This document shows positions 1-8,652 of a stretch of DNA of 64,000 bases, one piece after another. A program made the position numbers and the translations under genes. The DNA is from Gaiellaceae bacterium (GTDB lineage Bacteria > Actinomycetota > Thermoleophilia > Gaiellales > Gaiellaceae). Where the stretch lies: NCBI GenBank assembly GCA_030446625.1, contig JAUJMY010000001.1, positions 293,496 through 357,495 on the forward strand, read 5' to 3'. The notes beneath the pieces were generated by a model that ran no database searches, had not been told where the DNA came from, and saw only the letters and a program-made list of their open reading frames with translations. How positions within the stretch are numbered: position 1 is the first letter of the stretch; the number at the start of each line of letters is the position of its first letter.

Positions 1-1
1 C

Positions 2-2356
2 GACCCCGTCTGGCTGTGGCAGTGGCCGGAGGGCTACCAGGAGGTGCGCGCGACCTTCCAGTCGGCGATCGACCGGATGGAGGAGTACCCCGACTTCGTC
101 TTTACGTGCGACTCCTCCGTCTTCTTCGAGTGGGTGGAGGAGAGTGACGCGGAGCTGTTCGAGCGCATTTGCGCGCGAATCGCCGAAGGTCGGTGGCAGG
201 TCGTGGGCGGCTGGTGGGTCGAGCCCGACTGCAACATCCCGTCCGGCGAGTCGTTCGTGCGGCAGGCGCTCTACGGGCAGCGCTACCTGCACGAGCGCTT
301 CGGGATCACGGCGACGACGGGGGCGAACATCGACTCGTTCGGCCACAACGCGTCGATCCCGCAGATCCTGCGCAAGAGTGGGATGGACACGTACGTCTTC
401 CTGCGCCCGGGTCCGAGGGAGAAGGAGCTCGAGAGCCCGCTCTTCTGGTGGGAGGCGCCGGACGGCTCGCGTGTGCTCGCCTACCGCATCCCGCACGAGT
501 ACTGCGCGCCCAAGGAGGACCTGGGCGAGCACGTCGAGAAGGCGATCGCCTCGCTGCCGCCGGAGCGCGACGAGCTGGCCGTCTTCTACGGCGTCGGCAA
601 CCACGGCGGCGGCCCCACGAGGGCGAACCTCGAGTCGATCGCGGAGCTGAACGGGCGCGCCGGGCCGCGCCTCGAGCTGAGCTCGCTGCGCCGGTTCTTC
701 GACGCTGTCCTCGCCGACGGCGACGTCCCCACGCTCGCGGGCGAGCTCCAGCACCACAGCCCCGGCTGTTACACGACGCACTCGGGCGTCAAGCAGTGGA
801 ACCGGCGCGCGGAGAACCTCCTTCAGCGCGCGGAGAAGTGGTGCGCGATCGCCGACGTGCTCGGCGCGGCGCAGTACCCGCTCGAAGAGCTGACGAAAGC
901 GTGGAAGCTGCTGCTCTTCAACCAGTTCCACGACACGATCGCCGGGACGTCGATCGAGCCGGCGTACGAGGACGCCCGCGACCAGCTCGGGCACGCGTCG
1001 TCGCTCGCGTCGCTCGCGTTCAACCGCGCCGTACAGTCGATCGCGCGGCAGATCGACGTCGAGCCCGAGGAGGACATGCGGCCCGTAGTCGTCTTCAACC
1101 CGCACCCGTGGCGGCTGAGGACTGACGTCGAGCTCGAGTACACATGGCTGCGGACGCAGGGGCACCACGTCGTCGACGACGCGGGTGAGAACGTGCCGAT
1201 GCAGATGACGCGCCCCCTGACGACGATGAGCAGCTTGCGCGGTCGGCTCGTCTTCCCCGTCGACGTTCCGCCGCTCGGCTACCGCGTCTACCGCGTCCGC
1301 CGGGGCGTCGTCCAGGGCGAGCCGCTCGCGGCGACGGAGGCGACGCTCGAGAACGAGCACCTGCTGCTCGAGCTCGATCCCGCGACAGGGCGAATGGCCC
1401 GCCTCGTCCTCAAGGCGACCGGGGTCGATCTCGCCGCGCCTGACAAGCCCCACGCCGTCGTCGTCGACGACGTCTCCGACACGTGGGGGCACGACGTCCG
1501 CCGCTACGACGCCGAGGTCGGCGAGTTCGAATGCACGCGGGTGCGGCTGCTGGAGACGGGGCCCGTCCGCTCGATGCTCCGCGTGGAGAGCCGGTTCGGC
1601 TCGTCGACGCTGCGCGAGGACTACGTCCTCAGCGCCGACGCGGGCCACGTCGACGTGCACGTCGCGCTCGACTGGCACGAGCAGCTGAAGCTGCTCAAGC
1701 TGCGCTACCCGACGAACGTTGCGGCGGAGCGCGCGACGTACGAGATCCCCTACGCGCACCTCGACCGCGCGGCGAACGGCGACGAGGAGCCGGGGCAGTC
1801 GTGGGCGGACGTGTCCGCGGACGGGCGCGGCCTCACCGTCTTGAACGACGCGAAGTACGGGTACGACGCGCGGGGCGGAGACATCGGGATCAGCGCCGTC
1901 CGCAGCCCCGTCTGGGCGTGGCACAGCCCGCGGGAGCTCGAGCCCGAAGGCGACTTCGAATACATGGACCAGGGCCGGCAGCAGTTCCGGATCCGCCTCG
2001 TCCCGCACGCGGGCGACTGGCGCGAGGCCGGCGTCGTGCGCCTCGCCGCGGAGCTGAACCAGCCGGCGTTCGGGCTGATCGAGACGTACCATGCGGGGCC
2101 GCTGGCGCAGCAGACGTCATTTTTGGCCGACGGAGAGGGCGACGTCGTCGTGACGGTGCTGAAGCGCTCAGAGGACGACGACGCGCTCGTCGTTCGTGGC
2201 TACGAGTCGGCGGGCCGCGCTGCGCGCGCGTCGATCCAGCTGCACCTCCTGAACCGAATTTTCGAAGCCGACTTCGCCCCGCACGAGATCAAGACGTTCC
2301 GCGTCCAACGCGATCCCGATCAGCCCGTCGTCGAGGTGGACCTGCTCGAGTGGTGA
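2..2356 (+). CDS. GH38 alpha-mannosidase (5' end outside window)
   Basis: Glycoside hydrolase of family 38, which removes alpha-linked mannose using an active-site zinc ion. The window opens inside the gene: the first codons read DPVWLWQWPEG, the end of the family's N-terminal HxHxDPxWLW zinc motif, so only a short N-terminus and the start codon are missing. The catalytic nucleophile is the Asp of GANIDSFGHN (about base 331). The three-helix middle domain ends with LFNQFHDTIAGTSIE, and a C-terminal beta-sandwich domain completes the chain. The TGA overlaps the GTG of the beta-mannosidase gene (GTGA), so the two are likely translationally coupled. A signal peptide cannot be judged. Family assignment is firm; the linkage cleaved is not known. 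Confidence 0.95.
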   Translation, partial: DPVWLWQWPEGYQEVRATFQSAIDRMEEYPDFVFTCDSSVFFEWVEESDAELFERICARIAEGRWQVVGGWWVEPDCNIPSGESFVRQALYGQRYLHERFGITATTGANIDSFGHNASIPQILRKSGMDTYVFLRPGPREKELESPLFWWEAPDGSRVLAYRIPHEYCAPKEDLGEHVEKAIASLPPERDELAVFYGVGNHGGGPTRANLESIAELNGRAGPRLELSSLRRFFDAVLADGDVPTLAGELQHHSPGCYTTHSGVKQWNRRAENLLQRAEKWCAIADVLGAAQYPLEELTKAWKLLLFNQFHDTIAGTSIEPAYEDARDQLGHASSLASLAFNRAVQSIARQIDVEPEEDMRPVVVFNPHPWRLRTDVELEYTWLRTQGHHVVDDAGENVPMQMTRPLTTMSSLRGRLVFPVDVPPLGYRVYRVRRGVVQGEPLAATEATLENEHLLLELDPATGRMARLVLKATGVDLAAPDKPHAVVVDDVSDTWGHDVRRYDAEVGEFECTRVRLLETGPVRSMLRVESRFGSSTLREDYVLSADAGHVDVHVALDWHEQLKLLKLRYPTNVAAERATYEIPYAHLDRAANGDEEPGQSWADVSADGRGLTVLNDAKYGYDARGGDIGISAVRSPVWAWHSPRELEPEGDFEYMDQGRQQFRIRLVPHAGDWREAGVVRLAAELNQPAFGLIETYHAGPLAQQTSFLADGEGDVVVTVLKRSEDDDALVVRGYESAGRAARASIQLHLLNRIFEADFAPHEIKTFRVQRDPDQPVVEVDLLEW

Positions 2357-4485
2357 CATCGTTGGACGGCGCCGACTGGCAGCTGAAGGGCTGGCTCGGC
2401 GAGGAGTGGCAGTGGCACCTGAGCAAGCCGTGGGACGCACCCGGTTGGCTGCCCGCGCGCGTGCCCGGCAGCGTGATCGACGACCTCTGGCGTGCCGGAG
2501 AGCTGCCCGACCCGTACCGGGAACGGAACTCGCGTTTCGCCGAGTGGGTGTCGGAGCGGTCGTGGATCTACCGGCGGCGCGTCCGCGGCGGGCGGATCCG
2601 GTTCGAAGGCGTCGACCACGAGGCGACCGTCTTCGTCGACGGCGAGCAGGTCGCCCATCACGTCGGCGCGTTCACGCCGTTCGAGGTGGACGTGCCCGGC
2701 GGTGAGCACCTGCTCGCGGTCGTCGTCCACGCGGCGCCGGAGACCGAGGCGCAGGTCGGGCGCACGAGCCGAGTGCGCGTGCACAAGCCGCGGATGAACT
2801 ACGGCTGGGACTTCTGCCCGAGGCTGGTCCATCAGGGGATCTGGCGGTCGGTCTACGTTGTGCGGCCGGAGGACGATGAGGTGTTCCCGCGCGTGAGCCT
2901 GCGCGAGGGCGTCGGCATCGTCGAGGCAGCCGGCGAGGTCCTGCTCGAGGTCGACTCGCCCGAGCTCTGGTGGCCGAACGGCATGGGCGAGCAGCGGCTG
3001 TACGAGGTTCGCGAGCTCGGCTTGCGCGTCGGTTTCCGGACGATCGAGCTCGTTCCCAACGACGGCGCGCCGCCCGACGCGCTGCCGTACACGCTGGTCG
3101 TCAACGGGCGGCCGATGTACGCGAACGGGTGGAACTGGGTGCCGCTCGACGCGCTCTACGGCGTGCCGCGGCCGGACAAGCTCGCGCACGTGCTCGACCT
3201 CGCCTCGCGCGCGAACGTGAACCTGCTCCGCGTGTGGGGCGGCGGCCTGATCGAGACCGACGAGTTCTACGACCTCTGCGACCGGCTCGGGCTGCTCGTC
3301 TGGCAGGAGTTCGTGCAGTCGAGCTCCGGGATCGAGAACGTTCCCTCGGACGACCCGGACTTCGTGCGGCTGATGGAGGAGGATGCGCGCGCGATCGTCC
3401 CGCGGCGGCGGCGTCACCCGTCGCTCGCGATCTGGTGCGGCGGCAACGAACTCTGGGCGGACGACTCGACGCCGGTTCTCGCGGCGCTGAAGCGGGTCGT
3501 CCGGGAGCTCGACCCGGAACGCGCGTGGCGCCCCACCTCGCCGATGGGGCCGAACCACGACCACGACGTGCACGGGCCGTGGGAGCACCAGGGCCTGCGC
3601 GACCATTACGAGCACTACGACACGCGGACGTCGCTGCTGCACAGCGAGTTCGGCGTGCAGGGGATGACGAACCGGCGCTCGCTCGAGCGGCTGATCGAGC
3701 CCGAGCATCGATGGCCGGCGGACAGGAGCAATCCGGTCTACCTGCACCTCGGCGCGTGGTGGAACAACGCCGAGTTCGTGCAAGACGCGTTCGGCGGCCG
3801 GATCGACGACGTCGAGACGATGCGCCGCGCGAGCCAGTGGCTCCAGTACGAGGGGCTTCGCTACGCGGTCGAGGCGCAGCGAAGGCGCTGGCCGCGCTGC
3901 AGCGGGACGCTCCCGTGGCAGTTCGACGAGTCGTATCCGCAGGCGTGGTGCACGACAGCCGTCGACTACCGCGGCGACGCTAAGCCCGCCTATTACGGGG
4001 TCGCGCGCTCGTACCGCGGCGCACCGAGCGCACACTTCGCGACGTGCGCGTGGGGCGGCGAGCGCGAGGCGCGCGCGCACGTCTCAGGACCTGCGCGATT
4101 CGTCGACCTCGACGGCCGCGTCGTCGCGGAGGCGTCCGCGGGCGAGCTGGTCGCGCCGCTCGACGCGTTCTCCTCGGACGTCTTCGTGCTCGACCTCGGC
4201 GCGAACCGCTACGTGATGACGCGCGCGCGCGACCTCGCGCCGTTGCTCGACCTCCCGCTCGCGCAGCTCGAAGTCGAGCGGACAAGTAACAGTCTGTTAC
4301 TTGAAAACGTCAGTGCTGTCGCGGCGGCCGGAATCGTCATCGAGGATTCGCGGCCGTACGACGAGCCGGGCTGGGTCGTCTTTTCGGAGAACGTGATCGA
4401 CCTGCTCCCAGGCGAGACGCGCGAGATCCAGGTGCAGGGGCCGGTCGGCGAGCTTCGGATCGAGGGCTGGAATGCTCGCGGCTAG
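2353..4485 (+). CDS. GH2 beta-mannosidase
   Basis: Exo-beta-mannosidase of family GH2, removing non-reducing terminal beta-mannose, for instance the core mannose of N-glycans or mannans. The GTG at 2353 overlaps the preceding TGA and gives 710 residues. An N-terminal jelly-roll (WQWHLSKPWDAPGW, PGSVIDDLWRAG) resembles mannosidases rather than galactosidases. The TIM barrel carries the acid/base Glu in WCGGNELW (about base 3450) and the nucleophile Glu in LLHSEFGVQG (about base 3646). The protein is shorter than many homologues (about 800 or more residues), with a compact C-terminus. No signal peptide is seen, so it probably acts in the cytoplasm on imported oligosaccharides. The reading frame continues far upstream of 2353, but that part is antisense-like and lies within the GH38 gene. 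Confidence 0.93.
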   Translation: MTSLDGADWQLKGWLGEEWQWHLSKPWDAPGWLPARVPGSVIDDLWRAGELPDPYRERNSRFAEWVSERSWIYRRRVRGGRIRFEGVDHEATVFVDGEQVAHHVGAFTPFEVDVPGGEHLLAVVVHAAPETEAQVGRTSRVRVHKPRMNYGWDFCPRLVHQGIWRSVYVVRPEDDEVFPRVSLREGVGIVEAAGEVLLEVDSPELWWPNGMGEQRLYEVRELGLRVGFRTIELVPNDGAPPDALPYTLVVNGRPMYANGWNWVPLDALYGVPRPDKLAHVLDLASRANVNLLRVWGGGLIETDEFYDLCDRLGLLVWQEFVQSSSGIENVPSDDPDFVRLMEEDARAIVPRRRRHPSLAIWCGGNELWADDSTPVLAALKRVVRELDPERAWRPTSPMGPNHDHDVHGPWEHQGLRDHYEHYDTRTSLLHSEFGVQGMTNRRSLERLIEPEHRWPADRSNPVYLHLGAWWNNAEFVQDAFGGRIDDVETMRRASQWLQYEGLRYAVEAQRRRWPRCSGTLPWQFDESYPQAWCTTAVDYRGDAKPAYYGVARSYRGAPSAHFATCAWGGEREARAHVSGPARFVDLDGRVVAEASAGELVAPLDAFSSDVFVLDLGANRYVMTRARDLAPLLDLPLAQLEVERTSNSLLLENVSAVAAAGIVIEDSRPYDEPGWVVFSENVIDLLPGETREIQVQGPVGELRIEGWNARG

Positions 4486-6215
4486 GGCGCTCGCGGCGGA
4501 CGGTACGGAGGTCGTGGGCTTCGCGTTCGACGGCGAGCGCACGATCACCTACGGCGGCGCGCACCCGGTGGACGCGTCGATCCGCGTCGAGCTCGAGCTG
4601 CCGCCGACGGACGACCCGCAGTGGCTCGTGCCCGGCGTCTTCTACGGTGAGAACCGGCCTCAGAACTGCATGCGCATCTATCCACGCTTCACACGAGACG
4701 GTGTCGACGTCGCGCGGATGGAGTCTGACGCGTGGTCGTTCCGCGCCGACCGGTGCGCGAGGCCCGCCGTCTTCGCGCGGGGCGGCGGCCTGCTCACCGG
4801 CGAGCGGAGCGCGCTCGGGCAGTCGGGCGTCGGGGGGCGGCGGCCTGCTCACCGGCGAGCGGAGCGCGCTCGGGCAGTCGGGCGTCGGCTTCGCCTACCG
4901 AGGCGGACGCCCGGTGATCTGGCTCGACTTCCCTTATCGCGAGGAGCCGCTCCGCTACGACGGCTCGGACACGCCCGCGCCCCCCGATGTGCACACGTAC
5001 CGGTGGACGCCTGGCGAGCGGCTGACGCTCGAGTTCGAGCTCACGGACGGGGACTGGGCCCGGGAGCTGCGAAGACTTCGCGCCTCGGAGCCACCGGGTC
5101 CGGCGCGGGCAACGGTAGAGGAGGCGGCGGAGTTCGCGGCGTTCGGCCTCCACCGGTGGCACTATCGTCCCGACCCGCCGCGCCTCGTGGAGACGGTCGC
5201 CTTCGACGGCGAGAGTGCGCGCGACCACATGCACGTGTCATGGGTGAGCGGCGTGCCGTACGCGTACGCGCTCCTTCGCCACGGCCGCCGGGTCGGGAAC
5301 GACGACTACGTCGCTGCGGCCGAGGACGTGCTCGACCACGTCGCGGCGAGCCTCGCGCCGAGCGGGACGTTCTGGCCGCAGTGGACACACGAGCGCGGGT
5401 GGACGTGGGGGTGGCATCGCGACCGCTCGCGCGCGCACGCGCGCACGCTCGCGGACGCAACGCTCTTTATGCTCCGTGCGGGGTCGCGCCGGTGCGCGGC
5501 GGTCGAGTCGAACCTCGACGTCGTCCTGCGCACGCAGCGGGAGGACGGTGCGCTGCCCGCGGCGCACCACCTCGAGACGGGGGAGGCCCTCTCGTGGGAG
5601 GGCACCGCCGGGATGGCGTGGATCCCGGCGCTCGTCGAGGCGGGCCATGCCGACGCCGCTCGCCGCGCCGGCGACTACTTCAAGCGCTTCGAAGCGTGGT
5701 ACGGCGCGCCCGAGGACGTCGACCTCGCGCCGACGCACGAGGACGGCATCGCCGCCGTGATGGCGGCGGTCGCGCTCGAGGACTGGGAGTGGGCGCGGCG
5801 GGCGGCGGACTGGATGCTCACCTTCCGCTACACCTACGACGTCTCGTTCGCCGCCGACACGAGCCTCGGCCACCTCGGCTTCCGGACGCGTGGCGCCGAC
5901 ACGGCAAGTCCGGCGAACCAGCACCTGCACGCGTTCGGGCTGATCTGCCTCCCGGAGATGCTCCGCCTCGCTGGCGCGACCGGCGACGACCACTATCGCG
6001 ACGCGGCGCTCGAGAACCTCACCTGCTTCCGTCAGTCCATTGCACGCCACGACGGCGACTTCGGCGCACGCCGCGGAATGGCGGCGGAGCGTTATCTCCA
6101 GACCGACTGCTTCGGGCCCAAGGGGACGCTCGACCCGCTTTCGCACGCGTGGTCGATCGGCGTCCTCCTGTACGCGTGCGAGGCGGCGCTCCAGCTGCCG
6201 GAGAGCGAGCGATGA
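4472..6215 (+). pseudogene. Alpha/alpha-toroid protein of glycan locus, frame broken by 55-bp duplication
   Basis: I do not recognise the family. The ATG at 4472 overlaps the end of the beta-mannosidase gene by 14 bases. Residues 1 to about 100 look beta-rich. After the break, a long helical region with repeated Trp/His/Asp-rich helices (FGLHRWHYRPDP, DHMHVSWVSGVPYAYAL, WEGTAGMAWIPALVEAG) resembles the (alpha/alpha)6 toroid of several carbohydrate-active families. An exact 55-base duplication shifts the frame; removing one copy restores an uninterrupted 562-residue protein ending at 6215, where its TGA overlaps the ATG of the GH1 gene. Context suggests a role in glycan breakdown, but no catalytic residues can be named. 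The break may be real or an assembly artefact. Confidence 0.7.
4779..4888. repeat. Exact 55-bp tandem duplication
   Basis: Bases 4779-4833 and 4834-4888 are identical and directly adjacent. Each unit encodes a segment ending in GERSALGQSGVG. Since 55 is not a multiple of three, the second unit is read in another frame, which breaks the surrounding gene. There is no spacer and there are only two copies, so this is not a CRISPR or minisatellite array. Confidence 0.95.
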
Positions 6216-7624
6216 CGGGCGGTTCGCCGATGAAGTTCCCCGAGGGGTTCCTCTGGGGGCTCGCGACCTCCGCCTACCAGATCGAGGGCGCGGTCGACGC
6301 GGACGGGCGCCGACCGTCGATCTGGGACACGTACTCGCACACGCCGGGGAAGGTCGACAACGGCGACACCGGTGACGTCGCGTGCGACCACTACCGGCGC
6401 TGGCGCGAGGACGTCGACCTGATCGCGAGCCTCGGCGTCAACGCGTACCGCTTCTCGATCGCGTGGCCGCGGATCTATCCGACCGGGCGCGAACCGCTCG
6501 AGCGCCGCGGGCTCGACCACTACTCGCGCCTGATCGACGCGCTGCTCGAGAGGGGCGTCGAGCCCGTCGTGACGCTCTACCACTGGGACCTCCCGCAGGC
6601 GCTCGAGGACGAGGGCGGCTGGCGCAACCGCGACACCGTCGAGCGCTTCGTCGAGTACGCGCAGACGTGCTTCGACGCGTACGGCGACCGCGTCCGCTGG
6701 TGGCTGACGATCAACGAGCCGTGGATCATCGGCCTCCTCGGTTACCTGCACGGGCTCCACGCGCCGGGCTACAAGAACGACGTCCTCGGCGAGGTGACGG
6801 TGTTCCACCACCTGCTGCTCGCGCACGGGCGCGCGGTGCAGGAGTTCCGCGCGAGCGGCGCGGGCGGCGGGATCGGCTTCGCGCCGAACCTCTCGCCGCA
6901 CTACCCCGCGAGCGACAGCGACGCCGATCGCGAGGTGACGTGGGCGAGCGACGGCTACGTGAACCGCTGGTTCCTCGACCCCGTCTACAGGGGGACGTAC
7001 CCGCAGGACCAGTGGGAGCGGTACGAGCAGGTCGTCGGCTCGCTCGACTTCGTCCGCGACGGCGACCTCGCCACGATCCACCAGCCGACGGACTTCCTCG
7101 GGATCAACTACTACTCGTTCCGGATGATGCAGGCCGCCCCCGGGGACCGGCCCTGGCCGTGGCGCGTCGTCGTGCCGGAGGACGTAGAGACGACCGGCGG
7201 CTTCACCGGGGGCGTCGCGAGCACCGAGGCCGGGACGCCGATCGTCCCGTGGGCGCTGACGGACCTCCTCGTGCGGGTCCGGAACGACTACGGCGCGCCG
7301 CCGATCATGATCACCGAGAACGGCGCCGTCTACGAGGAGGCGCCGGGGCCCGACGGTCGCGTGCGCGACGAGCGGCGGGTGCGCTTCATCCACGACCACC
7401 TCGCGGCGCTCCACGACGCGCTCGAGCAGGGCGTGCCGCTCGTCGGCTACTGCCACTGGTCGCTGATGGACAACTTCGAGTGGAAGCTCGGCTACGCGCA
7501 GCGCTTCGGGCTCGTGCACGTCGATTACGAGACGCTCGCCCGCACGGTGAAGGACAGCGGCCGCTACTACGCGCGCATCGCGGCGGCGAACGCGCTCGTC
7601 CCGGCGGAGGCGGGTCCGGCGTGA
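6212..7624 (+). CDS. GH1 beta-glucosidase
   Basis: Retaining beta-glycosidase of family GH1, typically releasing glucose (or galactose, fucose, mannose) from beta-linked disaccharides and aryl glycosides. The protein has 470 residues, the usual size. It shows the N-terminal family signature FLWGLATSAYQIEGA, the acid/base Glu in TINEPW (codon 169) and the nucleophile Glu in ITENGA (codon 369). The C-terminal DNFEWKLGYAQRFGLVHVDY lines the subsite -1 pocket. The ATG at 6212 overlaps the previous TGA; the ATG at 6230 (MKFPEGF) is an alternative start closer to family N-termini. No signal peptide is seen, so the enzyme is probably cytoplasmic. Its TGA overlaps the GTG of the GH84 gene. Family is certain; substrate is not. 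Confidence 0.95.
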   Translation: MTGGSPMKFPEGFLWGLATSAYQIEGAVDADGRRPSIWDTYSHTPGKVDNGDTGDVACDHYRRWREDVDLIASLGVNAYRFSIAWPRIYPTGREPLERRGLDHYSRLIDALLERGVEPVVTLYHWDLPQALEDEGGWRNRDTVERFVEYAQTCFDAYGDRVRWWLTINEPWIIGLLGYLHGLHAPGYKNDVLGEVTVFHHLLLAHGRAVQEFRASGAGGGIGFAPNLSPHYPASDSDADREVTWASDGYVNRWFLDPVYRGTYPQDQWERYEQVVGSLDFVRDGDLATIHQPTDFLGINYYSFRMMQAAPGDRPWPWRVVVPEDVETTGGFTGGVASTEAGTPIVPWALTDLLVRVRNDYGAPPIMITENGAVYEEAPGPDGRVRDERRVRFIHDHLAALHDALEQGVPLVGYCHWSLMDNFEWKLGYAQRFGLVHVDYETLARTVKDSGRYYARIAAANALVPAEAGPA

Positions 7625-8652
7625 GGGTCCGCGGCGTCATCGAGGGCTTCTACGGCGCGCCGTGGACGCACGAGGCTCGGCTCGACCTGATCGCGTTCTG
7701 CGGGCGCCACGGCTTGAACACGTGGGTGCACGCGCCGAAGGACGAGCCGTACCACCGGCAGCAGTGGCCCGACCTGTACCCGGAGGAGGAGCTCGCACGC
7801 CTGGCGGAGCTCGCCGCTGCGGCCGAGCGGCACGGCGTCGACTTCACGTACGCGATCGCCCCGGGCCTGTCGATGTGCTACTCGAGCGAGGACGATTTCG
7901 CGCGCCTGATCGCGAAGTGCGAGCAGGTGCGGAGCGTCGGCGTACGGTCGTTCCAGCTGCTCTGGGACGACATCGAGCACAACCTACGCTGTTCCGAGGA
8001 CGAGGAGCGGTACGGTGGCGAAGAGCGCCCGAGCGGTGCCGCGCACGCCGACGTGAGCAACCGCTTCCGCGTCGCATTCGATCAGCCGGGGCCGCTCGTC
8101 GTGTGCCCGATGAGCTACGCCGGGACGACGCCGCGCACGCCGTACCGCAACACCTTCGGCCGGCTCCTCGATCCCGAGGTCGTCGTCTACTGGACGGGGC
8201 CGGAGGTCGTGTCGCTCGCGATCACGCGCGAGGAGCTCGACGCGACCGTCGCGGCGTTCCTCGGCCACGAGCTGCTCATCTGGGACAACTATCCCGTCAA
8301 CGACTTCGACACGGAGCGGCTCTTCCTCGGGCCGCTGCGCGGGCGCGACCCGCGGCTCGCGGACGGGCGCCTCGCGGGGATGGTCGCGAACGCGATGCTC
8401 CAGGCCGTCCCGTCGAAGCTCCCGCTGGCGACGATCGCCGACTTCGCGCGCGACCCCGGCTCCTACGACGCGGTCGAGTCGTACGAGCGCGCCCTCCGCG
8501 GCCATGGCGCGGAGGGCGTCGAGGCGCTGCGCGAGCTCGCGGCGGAGCCGGCGGACGTGGCAGCGCCCGACGACGTCCCGGCGCTGGTCGACGCGCTCGC
8601 GCTCGGCGTGGACGCGGCGACGGCGCTCGCGCTGCTGGAGCCGTTCTCGTGA
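7621..8652 (+). CDS. GH84 beta-N-acetylglucosaminidase
   Basis: Member of family GH84 (O-GlcNAcase/hyaluronidase-like), which removes beta-linked N-acetylglucosamine by substrate-assisted catalysis. GTG at 7621 overlaps the GH1 stop; 343 residues cover the catalytic barrel only, without the accessory domains of secreted homologues. Family marks are the N-terminal GVIEGFYGAPWTHEAR, then WVHAPKDEPYHR, and the catalytic Asp pair D116-D117 in LLWDDIEHN. The C-terminal part is Ala-rich and helical. No signal peptide is seen. In this locus it would take GlcNAc from N-glycan-type or chitin-type oligosaccharides alongside the mannosidases. The TGA overlaps the GTG of the next GH2 gene. Confidence 0.93.
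   Translation: MRVRGVIEGFYGAPWTHEARLDLIAFCGRHGLNTWVHAPKDEPYHRQQWPDLYPEEELARLAELAAAAERHGVDFTYAIAPGLSMCYSSEDDFARLIAKCEQVRSVGVRSFQLLWDDIEHNLRCSEDEERYGGEERPSGAAHADVSNRFRVAFDQPGPLVVCPMSYAGTTPRTPYRNTFGRLLDPEVVVYWTGPEVVSLAITREELDATVAAFLGHELLIWDNYPVNDFDTERLFLGPLRGRDPRLADGRLAGMVANAMLQAVPSKLPLATIADFARDPGSYDAVESYERALRGHGAEGVEALRELAAEPADVAAPDDVPALVDALALGVDAATALALLEPFS

Noticed and set aside
2320-4080. 586-codon minus-strand frame opposite beta-mannosidase
   Set aside because: Composition artefact of high G+C; no domain visible and the plus strand is clearly coding.
4779-4888. CRISPR-like array
   Set aside because: Only two contiguous copies with no spacers, inside a coding sequence.
4472-7624. A single frame joining the toroid protein's first 120 residues to the GH1 enzyme, as a fusion protein
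   Set aside because: The link between them is nonsense sequence created by the 55-bp duplication; the GH1 gene has its own ATG overlapping the preceding stop.
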